Source: Beaufortia kweichowensis
Taxonomy: Eukaryota > Chordata > Actinopteri > Cypriniformes > Gastromyzontidae
Direction: 5' to 3'
Assembly (NCBI GenBank): GCA_019155185.1
Contig: CM032797.1
Span: forward strand, 5,380,881 to 5,444,880
Length of the DNA stretch: 64,000 bases
The notes beneath the pieces are model-generated. The model had not been told where the DNA came from and did no database searches. It saw nothing but the letters and a program-made list of their open reading frames with translations. Each line of letters begins with the position of its first letter. Within the stretch, counting starts at the first letter, position 1. Below are positions 23,933-35,729 of this stretch, in pieces. The translations under genes and the position numbers were made by a program.

Positions 23933-25519
23933 CAGAGATGTTCACAAGTCTCTCATCTGAAGTCTGAGTCAAGTCTGAAGTCTTTCAGCTGGAGTCCGAG
24001 TCAAGTCTGGAGTCTCTCATCTGAAGTCCGAGTCAAGTCTGAAGTCTCTCATCTGAAGTCCGAGTCAAGTCTGGAGTCTTTCAGCTGGAGTCCGAGTCAA
24101 GTCTGAAGTCTTTCAGCTGGAGTCCGAGTCAAGTCTGAAGTCTCTCATCTGAAGTCCGAGTCAAGTCTGAAGTCTTTCAGCTGGAGTCCGAGTCAAGTCT
24201 GGAGTCTCTCATCTGAAGTCCGAGTCAAGTCTGAAGTCTCTCATCTGAAGTCCGAGTCAAGTCTGAAGTCTCTCATCTGAAGTCCGAGTCAAGTCTGAAG
24301 TCTCTCATCTGAAGTCCGAGTCAAGTCTGAAGTCTCTCATCTGAAGTAGACAAAAGTCTTTCAGCAGTCCGTAATCTGACTCATTTCATGCATTGCTGAG
24401 GGGAAAAAGGTCAAAGTTCTATAAATATTTTAGACAAAACTGTTATCAATACGTAATATGTACGTAAAATCAAAGTTTTAATATTTTGATGAATATTATT
24501 ATTATTAATTTGATTATTTATATATTATTATACATTAACTTCTTGTACTGTTTTGTTTATATTAATGGTTCCAAGGTTTCAACAAGGCTTAAACCGAGCA
24601 TAATTCAATATAACAATGCACGATTAATCAATAATGTACATACTGTTCATTATGTTAAAAATCTATTGCAATAATCATCCAGGCAAATAACGCAACAATT
24701 GCATAGCCATGTTAATGCAGTTTCTAAGTGAGGCAAAAAATGGCGACAGTCTCTCGTTATTATATACGCTATTGCTACTGATAACAGTCATTATCAGAAA
24801 ACACCTGTTTTAAGTCAAAATGAACATAAAATACACGCTGTTTGTGATATAATCAGATGGGCGGGGAGCGCTGTACACGTTAATATCTTCGCGCTCTCTC
24901 TCTCTCTAATCTCTCTCTTTCTTCTTTTTCATAAAAAGAAAAAGCCACGCATTTTCTGTACTACAAACAACAACGTAGATTTAAAGGGTTTATTTTCGCT
25001 CATGTTTTTAACAGGGAGACAGTGGCAGTCTAATGGAGCGAGCAGCCGATGAGTTAACGTGACTAACCTTTGTGGGTGTGTTCTCAGGTGTCTAATACAG
25101 TTTGAAGTTGTTCTCCCAGTATCCTTTATTGTTTTTCCACATTCTTTGCATGTGGCTGTTCTTCCAGAAATAGTCTCTGATACGTTCGAAAACGCAAATG
25201 ATAAAATATACGGCACTGCCGGTCCTGCCATCTTTGAGACTCTTACCACATTTATATATACGAGGAATTCCGGTCCGATCCTATTTACTGCAGTACAGCA
25301 TACACACAAACACACACGCACACACACAAAAACATAATCCTCCTTAATGAAATCAGTAGTTAAGGATAAAAGACTCCAGTTGATTTTAAAATATTCACGA
25401 GTCTTTTATGTTGAGTCGAGTCAAGTCTGAAGTCATTTCAGTTCGAGTCTGAAGTCCATAAAAATGCGACTAGAGTGCGACTCGAGTCCAAGTCTCTAAC
25501 TCGAGTGCCCACATCTCTG
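23933..25519 (-). mobile_element. hAT transposon remnant with subterminal minisatellite
   Basis: Ends are CAGAGATGTTCACAAG and GCCCACATCTCTG (inverted, CAGAGATGTGGGC). They are flanked by a perfect 8-bp duplication, TCATATAG at 23925-23932 and 25520-25527. Bases 23958-24350 are a run of 32-bp units mixing two variants (CTCATCTGAAGTCCGAGTCA and TTCAGCTGGAGTCCGAGTCA types). The right end carries the same GAGTCAAGTCTGAAGTC motif at about 25415-25460. A BED zinc-finger exon lies on the minus strand. The catalytic transposase is absent, so it is non-autonomous. Confidence 0.87.
25068..25231 (-). CDS. BED zinc-finger exon of hAT transposase (partial)
   Basis: Read from MAGPAVPY, the exon encodes a BED-type finger: aromatic SFAFSNV, then CKECGKTI (C-X2-C), TTSNCIRHLRTH (H-X3-H). 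It ends AAAG|GTTAGT, a good donor, so it is the first coding exon of a spliced transposase whose catalytic exons are missing here. BED fingers bind DNA in hAT transposases and ZBED proteins. The start is chosen by the first methionine near the domain; the frame stays open further upstream. Confidence 0.55.
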
Positions 25520-25527
25520 TCATATAG

Positions 25528-25985
25528 TAAAGCAGAAATTAAAGCAATAATACGTATTAATAAGAAAGTAAAGGGCGTCACTTATACAAGATTTAAAAAG
25601 CAGTAGGAAAAATGGAATTGATAGGAAGAACTTCTAGAGAACAAACGTTAATATCAATGATGAGGTTAGGACATACTGGGTTAAATAAAACAATGTATTT
25701 ATTGAAAAAGCACCCTTCAGGGGAGTGTGATTGTGGAATGGAAGAAGAGTCAGTGGAGCATGTTATTTGCCACTGCATTAAATATGAGACACTAAAGAAT
25801 ACGTTTTAATAATGAGTTAAAGAAACATGGAATAAATGTGGTGAATCTTAAGAATATATTAAATGAAGAACAGGTCATTAAAGTTTTAGTAATTTTTCTG
25901 AAAGAAACTGGATTAATTGAAAGAATGTAATTGTTAGTTGCGTCCTGCCAATATAAAAATAAAAGAATAAGAAGAAGAAGGAATA
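25528..25985 (+). mobile_element. LINE 3'-end remnant
   Basis: The frame 25612-25809 reads RLGHTGLNKTMYLLKKHPSG then CDCGMEEESVEHVICHCIKY. This is the LRLGHTGLN...C-X-C...EH-X3-HC segment found at the C-terminus of non-LTR retrotransposon polyproteins with an RNase H. An upstream in-frame stop (AGCAGTAG) and a stop soon after show decay. It ends in an A-rich tail with GAA repeats at 25955-25980. It lies immediately beside the hAT element. Confidence 0.62.
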
Positions 25986-27279
25986 TCTTCGTTGTTGGCA
26001 GTCAGCATAATGCAGTTGTAAGATTTGCTTCATTGTAGATTGTTACGTCTATGACGTATTACTGTTGTGGATTTGTTCCTGTTGTCTCCTCTCTACTAGG
26101 ATTGGACCAAGGCGTAATGAGAGACTTGCGGTGGTTGGACCAGAGACGAGACCTGTGATATAAATTCCTCCGGATATCACTGGAGGGCGCTCTCACCTTT
26201 GCTCATACTCTTGTTTGCTCGCTGTGGTTGCTGCTGGTTGTCTCTTTGATTAACCATGTGTGCATGTGTTAAGTTATAATGAAATACTGTTAAACCTTAA
26301 GTCTATACTCTAACAGAGTTACATGTTGTGAGAGCTTGCTGTTTCATTATTCATGTTTGTGAGGCCGCAGAGATTGAGTGCCTTATTTATAGTTTTTGTA
26401 GGCCATACGCCAAATAAGATAAACTTAAAGAATAAGATAAAGAAATAAGTAAATAAAGTAAAGTTATCTTACTTATCTTACTTAAGCCTAAATAACATCA
26501 GACCAGCATTTGTTTTTCTTTGACTACAAATCATTTGAATACACAAAATAAGAGCCTTACAGTGACCAGTGTCATGACTCGTGATACAATGTGTGCTATG
26601 AAATTCAATGAAAATAACCAGCCAGACACACCTTAACACACAAATCACAATAATGGTGACAAGCCTACCTCAAAGCCATATCTCAACAACGGCGAAATCA
26701 ACAACAGCATAAAATAAAATTGAAACCGTGATGCTGTAATGCAGAATCTTGTGGTACATGTTGGGAACTCATACACAGTTTTTTTTAACTTACATTACAA
26801 TGTAAGATATTTGAAGTAAATGCATTTTGTATGAAATAATGCTAAAATAACTACATTGTTTTCTTGCCTGGAAAGTTAATGTAATGACTACAGCAGAAGG
26901 TCTGGTCCTAAAGAAAGTCTCTGTGTAAAAAAGAAAGAGCTGTTTTGCTGTGTTTCCAGTTGTATTTGAATAGATTTTGATTTGAATAGATTTTGAAATT
27001 GAATTTTAAAGGTTGAGTTGTGTTTCATCAGGATGGGTCCTTATGCATCCACAGAGGTCTGAATGAAAACCCAAATATCTCCTGATCCTAGAACTGCCCC
27101 TGCATATAAAGATAAACAAATTGCAATACACAATTCTGTTAATGATTACTAGTTTACATTAAACAAAGGATTTTTCCATCTAAAAAACAATTTTTTTTCA
27201 CCAAGATTACATCACCATTATGTCGTTTAAAACGTTTAATACAACAATTTATACGTACAGAGTACGGAGACAATACTGT
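25986..27279. other. Intergenic with relic upstream module
   Basis: About 26525-26640 is a copy of block 1 (AATACACAAAATAAGAGCC, CAGTGACCAGTGTCATGAC), 0.7 kb before the lectin relic, so it is probably that gene's old upstream region. About 26030-26420 is less AT-rich, with GATATAAATTCC and CACTGGAGGGCGC; it looks promoter- or LTR-like but has no ends I can define. Confidence 0.4.
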
Positions 27280-27575
27280 TAGACAATAACAGCTGGGTTC
27301 CAGAAAATCCTAGTGGTATTGTGGTTATTTTGCATATGGAAATTGGTATTATTCTGACAACTATGCTGTTTGCCTAGTAGGCAGTTCAATATCTGTGTTA
27401 ATATTTAGTTTCCTTAAAAACTAGATCTGAGACCTGCTTTTCATTTTGCATCTCTAAATAGAAAGGATCAGGAATGTCCAGATAATAAGTTGGAAACCCT
27501 GAAGAACTGCAGACAGCATTACACTGACCTGACTATCACCTGAAGCCATGAGGAGAAACAGCCACATGCAGTTAA
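27280..27575 (+). pseudogene. Relic of a lectin gene (end of CTLD1 and start of CTLD2)
   Basis: Bases 27285-27345 resemble the end of a CTLD1 exon (ACAATAACAGCTGGGTTCC, AAAATCCTAGTGG; compare AATAACTGGGGTCCAGTAG in gene H). At 27415-27461 the typical intron end appears (GAGACCTGCTTTTCATTTTG, CATCTCTAAATAG). Then comes a CTLD2 start matching gene A (AAAGGATCAGGAATGTCCAG, CTGCAGACAGCATTACACTG). The frame hits TGA after about 13 codons and the rest is gone. It shows the array once had another member between C and D. Confidence 0.68.
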
Positions 27576-28384
27576 TATGTTTCTCACTTCAACTGTGTGT
27601 ACATTTATGCATACAGAAATGTATTTTTACCTATGCAATGATTTGAGTTTTTCACTGTACTAACAAACGGCAGTTCAGTATAAAAACTGGTTGATTTTAT
27701 TGGCGGATTATTTTCTGTGTTGTTACCTTCACAGTTTACTATACTTTTACTATAGTAAAACCATGCTTATTTTCATAAGGGATCCTCGAGACATTAGAAT
27801 AAAATGCATTATTATAAATGCATACGTTTGGTAATATGAAACACAAACACGAAACATGTTGATTGTTGGTGACCAAAAGTGATAGTCCTAAAGAGACTAG
27901 TAGCATAATGACATATGCAAAAAATTTATTCAAAAGAAAATTTGAATATGAAAACAGCACATCACAAGGTCTGGTCCATTTCACAGCTTATTCTGTCTGT
28001 GTGAGCTGTCTGGCTGTGATACACAAAATTATTAACAAGTACAAAAAGTGTCTACAAACTCTGTTTTATAGAAATTCAAATGATAAGACATGAAAACATT
28101 CTGTGATATCTTTAAGCATGATCATATTTTGCATTTCTACTACATCTTTATTGACGAATGAAACTAAAATCCCTTCCCAATAACAGAGGGAAGATCATCT
28201 GAACCTCTAAAGTGCTTTATATTTTATACATTTTTGGCTTAATCTAATGGACACGCTTATGTAAAAGCAGCAGTGCTAAAACAGGTATCAGTGGATTAGA
28301 TATGGAAGGTTTGTGTGACTTTGCATAGCAAGTCAACGTGAGGGGAAAAATACTTACAAAACAACATGCGCTTTTTTGACTACA
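27576..28384. other. Intergenic, relic to D
   Basis: No gene seen. About 27900-28035 is a diverged copy of recurrent upstream sequence (GACATATGCAAAAAA, TTTGAATATGAAAACAGCAC, AAGGTCTGGTCCAT). Confidence 0.45.
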
Positions 28385-29221
28385 AACTATTTTAATACAC
28401 AAACCTAGAGCCCAGACATCAAAGAATGTGCAAAAATTTCCATTGAAAATAAATTAAATGGAAATCAGCAATTTAAATATGAAAACTATGATTTCTTGTT
28501 CTAAGCATATTAGAATTGCAAAATAATGTTTGGACTATAAAAATATTTCTCCTCAAATGTTTATTTGTATGTGTGTTAAGATCTTGCAAGCTAGTGAAAA
28601 AAATTGATCATATAGTCATTTTAAATGTTAGCTAATCATAGAGACTCATAGACCTATCCAAATTTTTGTAATGTTCTATTATAATATTGATAATGTGATA
28701 ATGCGTTTTTTTCATGGAATGTGTATAAAAACATTTTGTTTTCAGAAAATAAATTCCTCGTGTCGTGTACATGTAATTTGATTTGTTTTAGACAGATCAT
28801 ACTTAATCACTAACATGCCTGTATGTCTCACACAGAATCTGTGCAGTTTAATTCAAAAGATTGAAATTTAATGTAAAATTCCTTTGATTCAAATGTGCTA
28901 AAATGTGTGAAATATAAAAAATTACTAAACTGTTTTGTTTTCTGCAAATATTAATACATTTGCCAAAGCATCTAATACAAATGCAAGGGATAGCAAGGAA
29001 ACATTCTCTATGTTTTGATCTTGTATAGCCAGACATTTAGCACAGAAAAGGTGTGGTCCATATTTCCATAATTGATTTTTTTTCTTACAGAGAGAACCGC
29101 CCATATAGAGAAAAAGACTGACTGTAATGTGACAATACACAGTTTCTTTAGATTCAGGACAGGACAGATAGTCTGTGTGTACAAATATAAAAAAACTGAC
29201 AGGACAATAAACAATTTTGAG
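28385..29221 (+). promoter_or_regulatory. Upstream module and putative 5' noncoding exon of gene D
   Basis: Block 1 at 28390-28525 (TTTTAATACACAAACCTAGA, ATGATTTCTTGTTCTAAGCA). Block 2 at 29050-29221 has GTGTGGTCCATATTTCC, AGAACCGCCCATATAGAGAA, TGTAATGTGACAATACACAG, ACAAATATAAAAAAACTGAC and ACAATTTTGAG. It ends at an excellent donor, GAG|GTAAGAAATT (GT at 29222-29223). The same ACAATTTTGAG|GTAAGAAATT junction occurs before gene F. Role inferred from recurrence and position. Confidence 0.55.
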
Positions 29222-31034
29222 GTAAGAAATTTACATTTATGATGTTTATAATATGACTTGTGATGATGTTAATGAATGTTAAATAACATAACTGGTGTAA
29301 CCAAAATAAAATACATACAAAACAAATAATAAGTAGTGCAAAAAGACACACTGGCTATTGTGTTTTTAGCATTGTTAGCCTATATTTTATATGTATTTTT
29401 ATATTTGATTTTGTGTTTTATAAATCAAGTTTGGTTGTTTTAATAGAAAGATAATGCCATACATAGCAAAAACATCTTCAGTAGAAATTAGTTATCTGAA
29501 TATAAAAAACACACACCACAGCAAAATATGGTCATGTGTGTAGAGAATGTGTTTGGAAATTTGCGTATCTTTTAAAAATTTCACAATAAGATGATTTTAT
29601 ATGAAGTGGATCGTCAAGGAGGTCCCTTGTTTGAATTGAGTAGGCTTATTAAAAATGTCCTAAAAATCTTTAGGTTCCTCCTAAATTCAGCATGGTTTAA
29701 CTAGGTTTAAAAACATCATGTTTAAACTATAGTTACTTAAGTGAGAAAATGATACATTTGTGGTTACTGTGGTTTTACAGCAAATACCATAGTTAAACTA
29801 TAATAAAACCATGAGTAAATTTTATTTGCTTAATAAATTAGTTTACTTCAGGTGCAAAAGTTGAACTTCCTAAAGTTTACTAGCATTAAATTAAATTGTA
29901 TGTTTATTAAATATGCTATAGTAAAACAAATTCATAAGGTGACACAATTAGAAGTTTTTAGACAGGCAGATTTATTAATTTGCCTTTTAAATAGCCTTGT
30001 CATTATTTATCTACAGATGTCTGAAAAGGTCTTTAAAGATAAAAATTGCACACTGATTTATTCTCATCAAAAAAAATAACCTGTTGCTCTCAGCGACTGA
30101 GAGCAACACAGTGATAAATGCTCTGATACCGCCGCTTTTCCGCTTTGCTGATATTACCGTAAATACAGTAATACGTTTTCGTTGCCATGATATTACCGTA
30201 ATGATAGTAATAAGCTCACATGAAAATATCCAAAACTGCGATCGATGCAGACCATTGTTGTTAAAACCTGTCCAGCTGAAGTGGGGAGCTTAATCGAAAC
30301 AATTTACCCCCCAGCTAGGTGGCACCAGAACATGCTGTCCGATGAAAATATTTAGTCATTTTCGATTAATCCATTAATCATTACTTTTGGTTACTCGTTA
30401 CGCGTGCACGTTGCTTGTGACCAAACCTTAAACTGTCACCTCAGAACGCTATACCTCATTCACTCTTTTGTGAATGAATTTTCGTGTCTCTGCCATAAAC
30501 AGGCGTTTTATAACATGAGATTTTGGCGAAATTACAGAAAAACCTCAGCACTCACATAGCTACAATAACCCTTATAGTCTGGAATTTGACGAAGATCCAA
30601 CTGCGTCCATCCATATTTGGGTCTCATCTGCTTAGCTGCCTGTACATGGCATGCTTTATTTATGTAATAGGGTATGTAATAAATTTCGACTTTTTGTGCA
30701 GTTTTTGTGCGTTAAGCATGCGCCAGCTCATGTGCTTACATTATTATGGTTTACCAAGGAAAAACACAGTAAAAATTTCACCCCCCAAACGCATCGCCAA
30801 CTTGTTAAGTTTATATATAAATGAGACAATAGGAAATATTTACGAATAAATAATTGAAAAAAGGTAATAGAAATTAATTTAAATAGTCTCTTGTCTAATG
30901 TTTACTACAAAACGTAGATGCATTTCTTCATATGAAGTGTATAGCTACAGTAATCTGTAATGTACCATTTGCATTCACTGCACTCACCTATGAAATATTG
31001 TCTGTTTCTCAGATCAGATCTTATGTGTTCAGTG
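29222..31034 (+). other. Presumed 5' intron of gene D
   Basis: No coding sequence. About 29460-29520 is another copy of block 1 (GCAAAAACATCTTCAGTAG). A perfect hairpin lies at 30082-30108. About 30110-30480 is less AT-rich, with a repeated GATATTACCGTAA. It ends GTTTCTCAGATCAG just before the gene D signal exon. Confidence 0.4.
30082..30108. repeat. 12-bp perfect hairpin
   Basis: TGTTGCTCTCAG and CTGAGAGCAACA are separated by CGA, giving a 12-bp stem with a 3-nt loop. It has no run of T after it and no gene next to it; it may be a nested transposon end. Confidence 0.8.
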
Positions 31035-33124
31035 ATGATGAAACATCAGAGAGGAGCTGTGAGAGCAGTTATGGACATGAGTTTGTTTGTGCTGTTTCTG
31101 CTGTCAGGTTGGTGACGTCATTTAATAATTACAAGTATATGTGACCCAGTCTGTGAAAACCCAGCTAAAGTCATTTTTTGTGATTTCTCTACATAACATG
31201 ATTTTACACAATAAAAAGAATATTCTGTGCGAATTTAACATTGATATCTCTAATATTATCTGAGAAATGTTATGTCAAAGAATGAAATTATAGTGAAATT
31301 AATAGGTGAAATCAAACTTTCAGGGTCGTTATCTCAGAATTAGATTTTTAGACTTTAGCCTGGTTTTCACAGACTGGGTCACATATGTGCACATGCATTT
31401 ATTTAAACATGTTCATTTTAACAGGGCTTATGTGCAGCACGTCTGGTTTACTACGAAATTACCACTACATAAATCAGATTATGACATGGACAGAAGCTCA
31501 GAGTTACTGCAGAGAGAATTACACTGATCTGGCTACTGTAGACTCTATGGATGATGTGAACATGATGATAAAAGCAGTGAATAATGGATACAGAGGATCA
31601 GTGTGGATTGGGCTGAAGAGGGCGACACAGAGTCGATGGGGTTGGTCTTTGGGAAATGATACTGTTGCACAGTACAGTGTATGGGATGCAGAAGAACCTA
31701 ATTATGATGGACAATGTGTAGTTTTTTTCAATAATCTTTGGATGGATATTTCATGTGCAACTTCTTTATTCTTTATGTGCTATGATGGTAAGTAATTAGT
31801 TAATTAACTCTCAATATGGAAAAATGTGCTGAGATGTAATTTTTGTTTTGCATCTCTCAATAGCAAATATTGGGTACATCAAGATGAAAGAAGACAAAAA
31901 CTGGACAGATGCTCAAAGTTACTGCAGACAGTATCACACTGACCTGGCAACCATCAGCAGCCCTGAGGAGCAGAACCAGATAAATTCCATTGTTGGGGAT
32001 GGTCTTCAGGTCTGGATCGGTCTGTTCTTGGACAATTGGAAGTGGTCTGATCAATGGAGTCTCTTATTCAGAAACTGGGCAGCAGGATACCCATCCACAA
32101 TTGCAAAATCTGGTGACTGTGTTGTCATGTCAACAGACTCTGGAAAATGGGCTCATTACAGCTGTGACCAAAAGCGTCCATTTATCTGCTATGATGGTGA
32201 GTTTAACCAGTTAACAAAATAAAAAGAAAAGGATCTTGACCTGGTAAATGTCACTGTTCCACGCTATTTCACTTTTTATATTAATAGTTCATACTTCAAT
32301 TATAATATAATCATGGAAAGGTCTAAGACTCAAGAACAAATATAAAATATTTTTATTACAATTAACATAAATGAAAAAAGTAAATGTTCTTTTTAAAAAT
32401 ACCTAAAAATAAAGTGAAAATATCTTAAATTATAGTTTAGCATTATATGTATGCTTAATATGTGACATTTGTCAGGTTCAACTGTTACATAAATTCATGA
32501 ATTTTCTATTTGATTTCTTTGTATTTCTCTAGATCACAAATTAATAGAAAGACAGATTATCAGATTGAATTTGTCCTGTGATGGAAAATGCAATCTGGAT
32601 GATTCTTCACTACAGACTGCCACTGTGAATGAGGTATGTGTCAGTCTTAAATACTGTCATCAGATATTTTATCAAATTCTGGTACATTAACAGACAGATG
32701 GTTTTTTAAATTATATTTTAATATCAAGTATTGGTGGTGGAATGTTCACGTATAGGAAGTTGGAAAAGGGTGATAACTTTTTTTGGTTTTGAAAAACTCA
32801 AAATTAGAAAATTAGCTTATTTGATGTAAATTCCCTGACAATGAAGGCGTTTTTCACATGCAGGCAGACTCAGACTGTAGTTTTATTAATAGTTGTAAAA
32901 ACATTTAAGTGTGCCATGAGTTTTCAAGTGGTTTGATTTTAATCTTCCAGATATGTAAAAAGCTACAGAGTATGGGACTGGGAAACTACATTCGCATAAA
33001 CTTCAGAGGTGTTTCGAGCAGCAAGTCAGATCTGACAGCAACAGCACATGTGCACCAAGAATTCACTCACCTAAAATCCTTTAAACTTAATGAGATAAAT
33101 AACATTAGTTTGGCAAATGAATAA
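31035..33124 (+). CDS. Gene D: secreted protein with two C-type lectin-like domains
   Basis: Exons: 31035-31107, 31425-31787, 31864-32196, 32533-32633, 32951-33124. They join in frame to 347 residues: signal 1-~31, CTLD1 25-145, CTLD2 146-256, tail 257-347. CTLD1 has EPN (AEEPNYDGQC) with WMD, so it keeps the mannose-type loop that most first domains of this array have lost. CTLD2 is type b (WSDQW, no EPN). The gene lacks CTLDs 3 and 4; the intron after CTLD2 is only 336 bp and holds no remnant. The last exon diverges after GLGNY and runs on to a longer, unrelated end. Intron 1 is enlarged to 317 bp by a MITE. Confidence 0.83.
31138..31384. mobile_element. MITE with 24-bp perfect terminal repeats in gene D intron 1
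   Basis: It starts TATGTGACCCAGTCTGTGAA and ends TTCACAGACTGGGTCACATA. The first 24 bases and last 24 bases are exact reverse complements. It is about 247 bp, non-coding, and absent from intron 1 of the other genes, which is about 65-77 bp. The target duplication is not clear (perhaps TA). Confidence 0.8.
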
Positions 33125-34984
33125 TTTATGGCAAGTTAAAAACAAATTATCTCGTTATCTTTTTAGATGCTTTGTTACATCTTTAGGGCATGTTTATTTT
33201 AATTATTCACAGCTTGTATGTACAACACACCTCTAAAATATGTCTATTTTATTTATCTATTTTGTTGAAGATTTCTTTACTGTAGTCATTTTTCATGTAA
33301 GCATGTATCTGTCCACAGTATACTAACATTTGTAATAAAACTCCACAGACTGGTAACGCGGGAGATTCTATTCTGGAAAATCTTTTATCCATGTTATAGC
33401 CAAGTTAGTCACATCAGAATGAATGAATCTTTTGAACTTAATTTGTCGTATAAGAAGTTATTTGGGACACTCCTTGTTTATTTCTTTACGTATTTTAATA
33501 TTTTTTGTATGTTAAGCTGTTCTGTTAAAGAAATATCACACTTGTAATTGTGTTGATGTAAGGCCATAATGCATGCATTTGATTTTATACTTCATAAGCT
33601 ACAGCTCTTATGTTTTGAACATTGTCAAATATTGAAAAATAATGATTAAATGTTTTAAGAACATTTAGGAGCCTATGCTTTTGTCATGTGCACCTTATTC
33701 AACCCAAATTGAACAAGGCTAGGAAATACCATTACATCTCTCATCTTTAACAGTGATTAAAAACATCTTATTCCCAATAAGAGTATAGGGCTAACAATGT
33801 AAGGTAATCTAAAATGTTTTTAATGTTTTAAGTACCTAGCCCTTAATAAACTATTTTGTGTAATAGTCCACAACATACAATATTAACTGTATTTGACAAA
33901 TAAATATGTGACTGTCCTATGGTGTGACAGCAAAAATGTAGAAAAAGCTTTAAAATATACAAACATGAGATTTAATATGCGTTACAAATAGGATGGGAAA
34001 GATTTATATTAATTGTTAGAGGGATTTTTCCTAATTTTTTGTATGTCACACCATAGGACATAAACATTTGTCAACTACCCATTTACAAATATTACCTAAG
34101 TTCAAAAGTTTACATTCACTTACATTCTTAATAATGGAAATTGTTACCTGGATTGCATTTTCTGTGATAATCCCCCAAATTTGACTAAAAACTTTAAATA
34201 TATCAAACTCAACAAAAGGTTTTCTTTATACCAGTTTTCGAAATCATCTAATAATTAACATTTAAAGTTATTGTATTTTTAGCATTCTGCCACAGCAATA
34301 AATCACTAGTCTTCATATTGAAATAACCTGATTTTCTTTGGGATTCCTGTTGTGTGTATTGAAATCATTTGAAGTCTAAAGACTTCACTACTGGTGGCTT
34401 TCTCATTATGATATACAGGTGAAAACATCTTGTACCATATATTTAGCAACTAAATCAAACAGTAACAATATATTGTTTGTAAAGGTTGTGCACATCATAT
34501 ATTCTTTGTTTTATTGTTTGTTTCAGATATGGCTCACATTTTGTGGGAGAAATCATATGTTAACAATGTGTTTTAATATCAAATAAACTAGATGATACAC
34601 AAATATAAGATATAAAGATTACAAAGTTTTATATTTTCTGTACACCTGTTAGAGGAGAAGGCTGTGTCACTATTTACATTTTTTCACAGCAGTTTAATTC
34701 TGTGGTATAATCCGTTTTAAATTTCATCGCCAAAGGGCAATTATAAACAAAAACTGTGGTTGCTTGATTTACATGTTGATTAACAGTATATTATCATTGT
34801 GGATTTTGAGACGTCTCTTAAACATACGTGCTTACATGATACGTGATAAAAGTACTTGTACGTTCGATGATTTACTCATCGAGTAAATCATCGTTTGCCA
34901 GCCTTAAATAAACTATTTGGTTATGAAAATATAACATATGCAACACAGATGGTGTTATTTCATTTGTACGTTTTAATGACACAT
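33125..34984. other. Intergenic, D to E (first part)
   Basis: 3' flank of gene D, AT-rich. There is no exon. It contains the hairpin at 34865-34893. Confidence 0.5.
34865..34893. repeat. 13-bp perfect hairpin
   Basis: CGATGATTTACTC and GAGTAAATCATCG with loop ATC form a 13-bp stem. It lies about 120 bp before a GC-richer promoter-like segment. Confidence 0.8.
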
Positions 34985-35352
34985 TTTAAATAACAGTGGT
35001 ACTAAAAAGCGTTTCGCGTATTTATTGCTGTTTTCTCGTTTTCTCCCCGTCACCAGCGATCCGTACTTGTTTCCTCTAAACTCGCGTCTCATTGGCAAAC
35101 TCTGGGGAGTTCAGGATGACGTCATTGGCACACACACCAATCCCGTTGTGCGCCTGGTTTAAACCCCGCCTACCATTCCGCTAGCTTTTGTGCTGCGTTT
35201 CTTTCTGTTGTGCTTCAATATTCAGTTTCTATTTGTTATCGGTCGTGTTTGCTTTGTGTGTTTTCGTTATGTCTGTTTTTACCCTGTGGTTGACAGTGTT
35301 TTTCCTTTGAAGTCTTTGTTTTGTTACTTTTGTGAGAAGCGGACAGGTAAGA
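34985..35352 (+). promoter_or_regulatory. Promoter-like segment with possible orphan noncoding exon
   Basis: It is GC-richer than its surroundings. It holds TGACGTCA (CRE) fused to CATTGGC (inverted CCAAT), ACCAATCCC 14 bp on, TGGTTTAAACCCCGCC, then a pyrimidine-rich leader. It ends at GCGGACAG|GTAAGAATG, a strong donor (GT at 35347). There is no open frame. It does not resemble the lectin upstream modules. It could be the promoter of a noncoding transcript or an LTR/transposon promoter. Confidence 0.38.
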
Positions 35353-35729
35353 ATGTCACGTGACGTACATCAAGCAACACGTCGCGGATGCTAGAAACAC
35401 TAAACATTTGTCTTGTGGCACATATAGTTTGTTTTGTTGTAATACAACATACGATTACAAATGTATATGCTTCGCCATAATTAATTTAATTGTGTTGTGT
35501 TTGAACTCCCGTTTTACACTTTATTTACGGACACGATTCAGTCCGTAAATATCACGGAGTAAATACAGTTCTACTTTCCAACAGCAATATGAATATGATT
35601 AGAAATCCGTTACATTGAATTATCAGTAAATGTCGAAGAGGTGAATAATAATTGTAAATGTCTTCATCTGGTGGACATTTCAGGTAGGTGCTGTTTAGTT
35701 AACAGTGTGCAGACGTTGTTTTATTGGTG

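Noticed and set aside
23958..24350. CRISPR-like array of 32-bp repeats
   Set aside because: Units are contiguous with no spacers, lie inside a hAT transposon, and the genome is eukaryotic.
25059..25337. Open frame on the + strand across 25.06-25.34 kb
   Set aside because: It is the complement of the BED-finger exon; only the minus strand shows a domain and a donor.
32197..32532. Possible remnant of CTLD3/CTLD4 in gene D between CTLD2 and the tail
   Set aside because: I read the intron for WIG, SYC and WSDQW traces and found none; it looks like a plain 336-bp intron.
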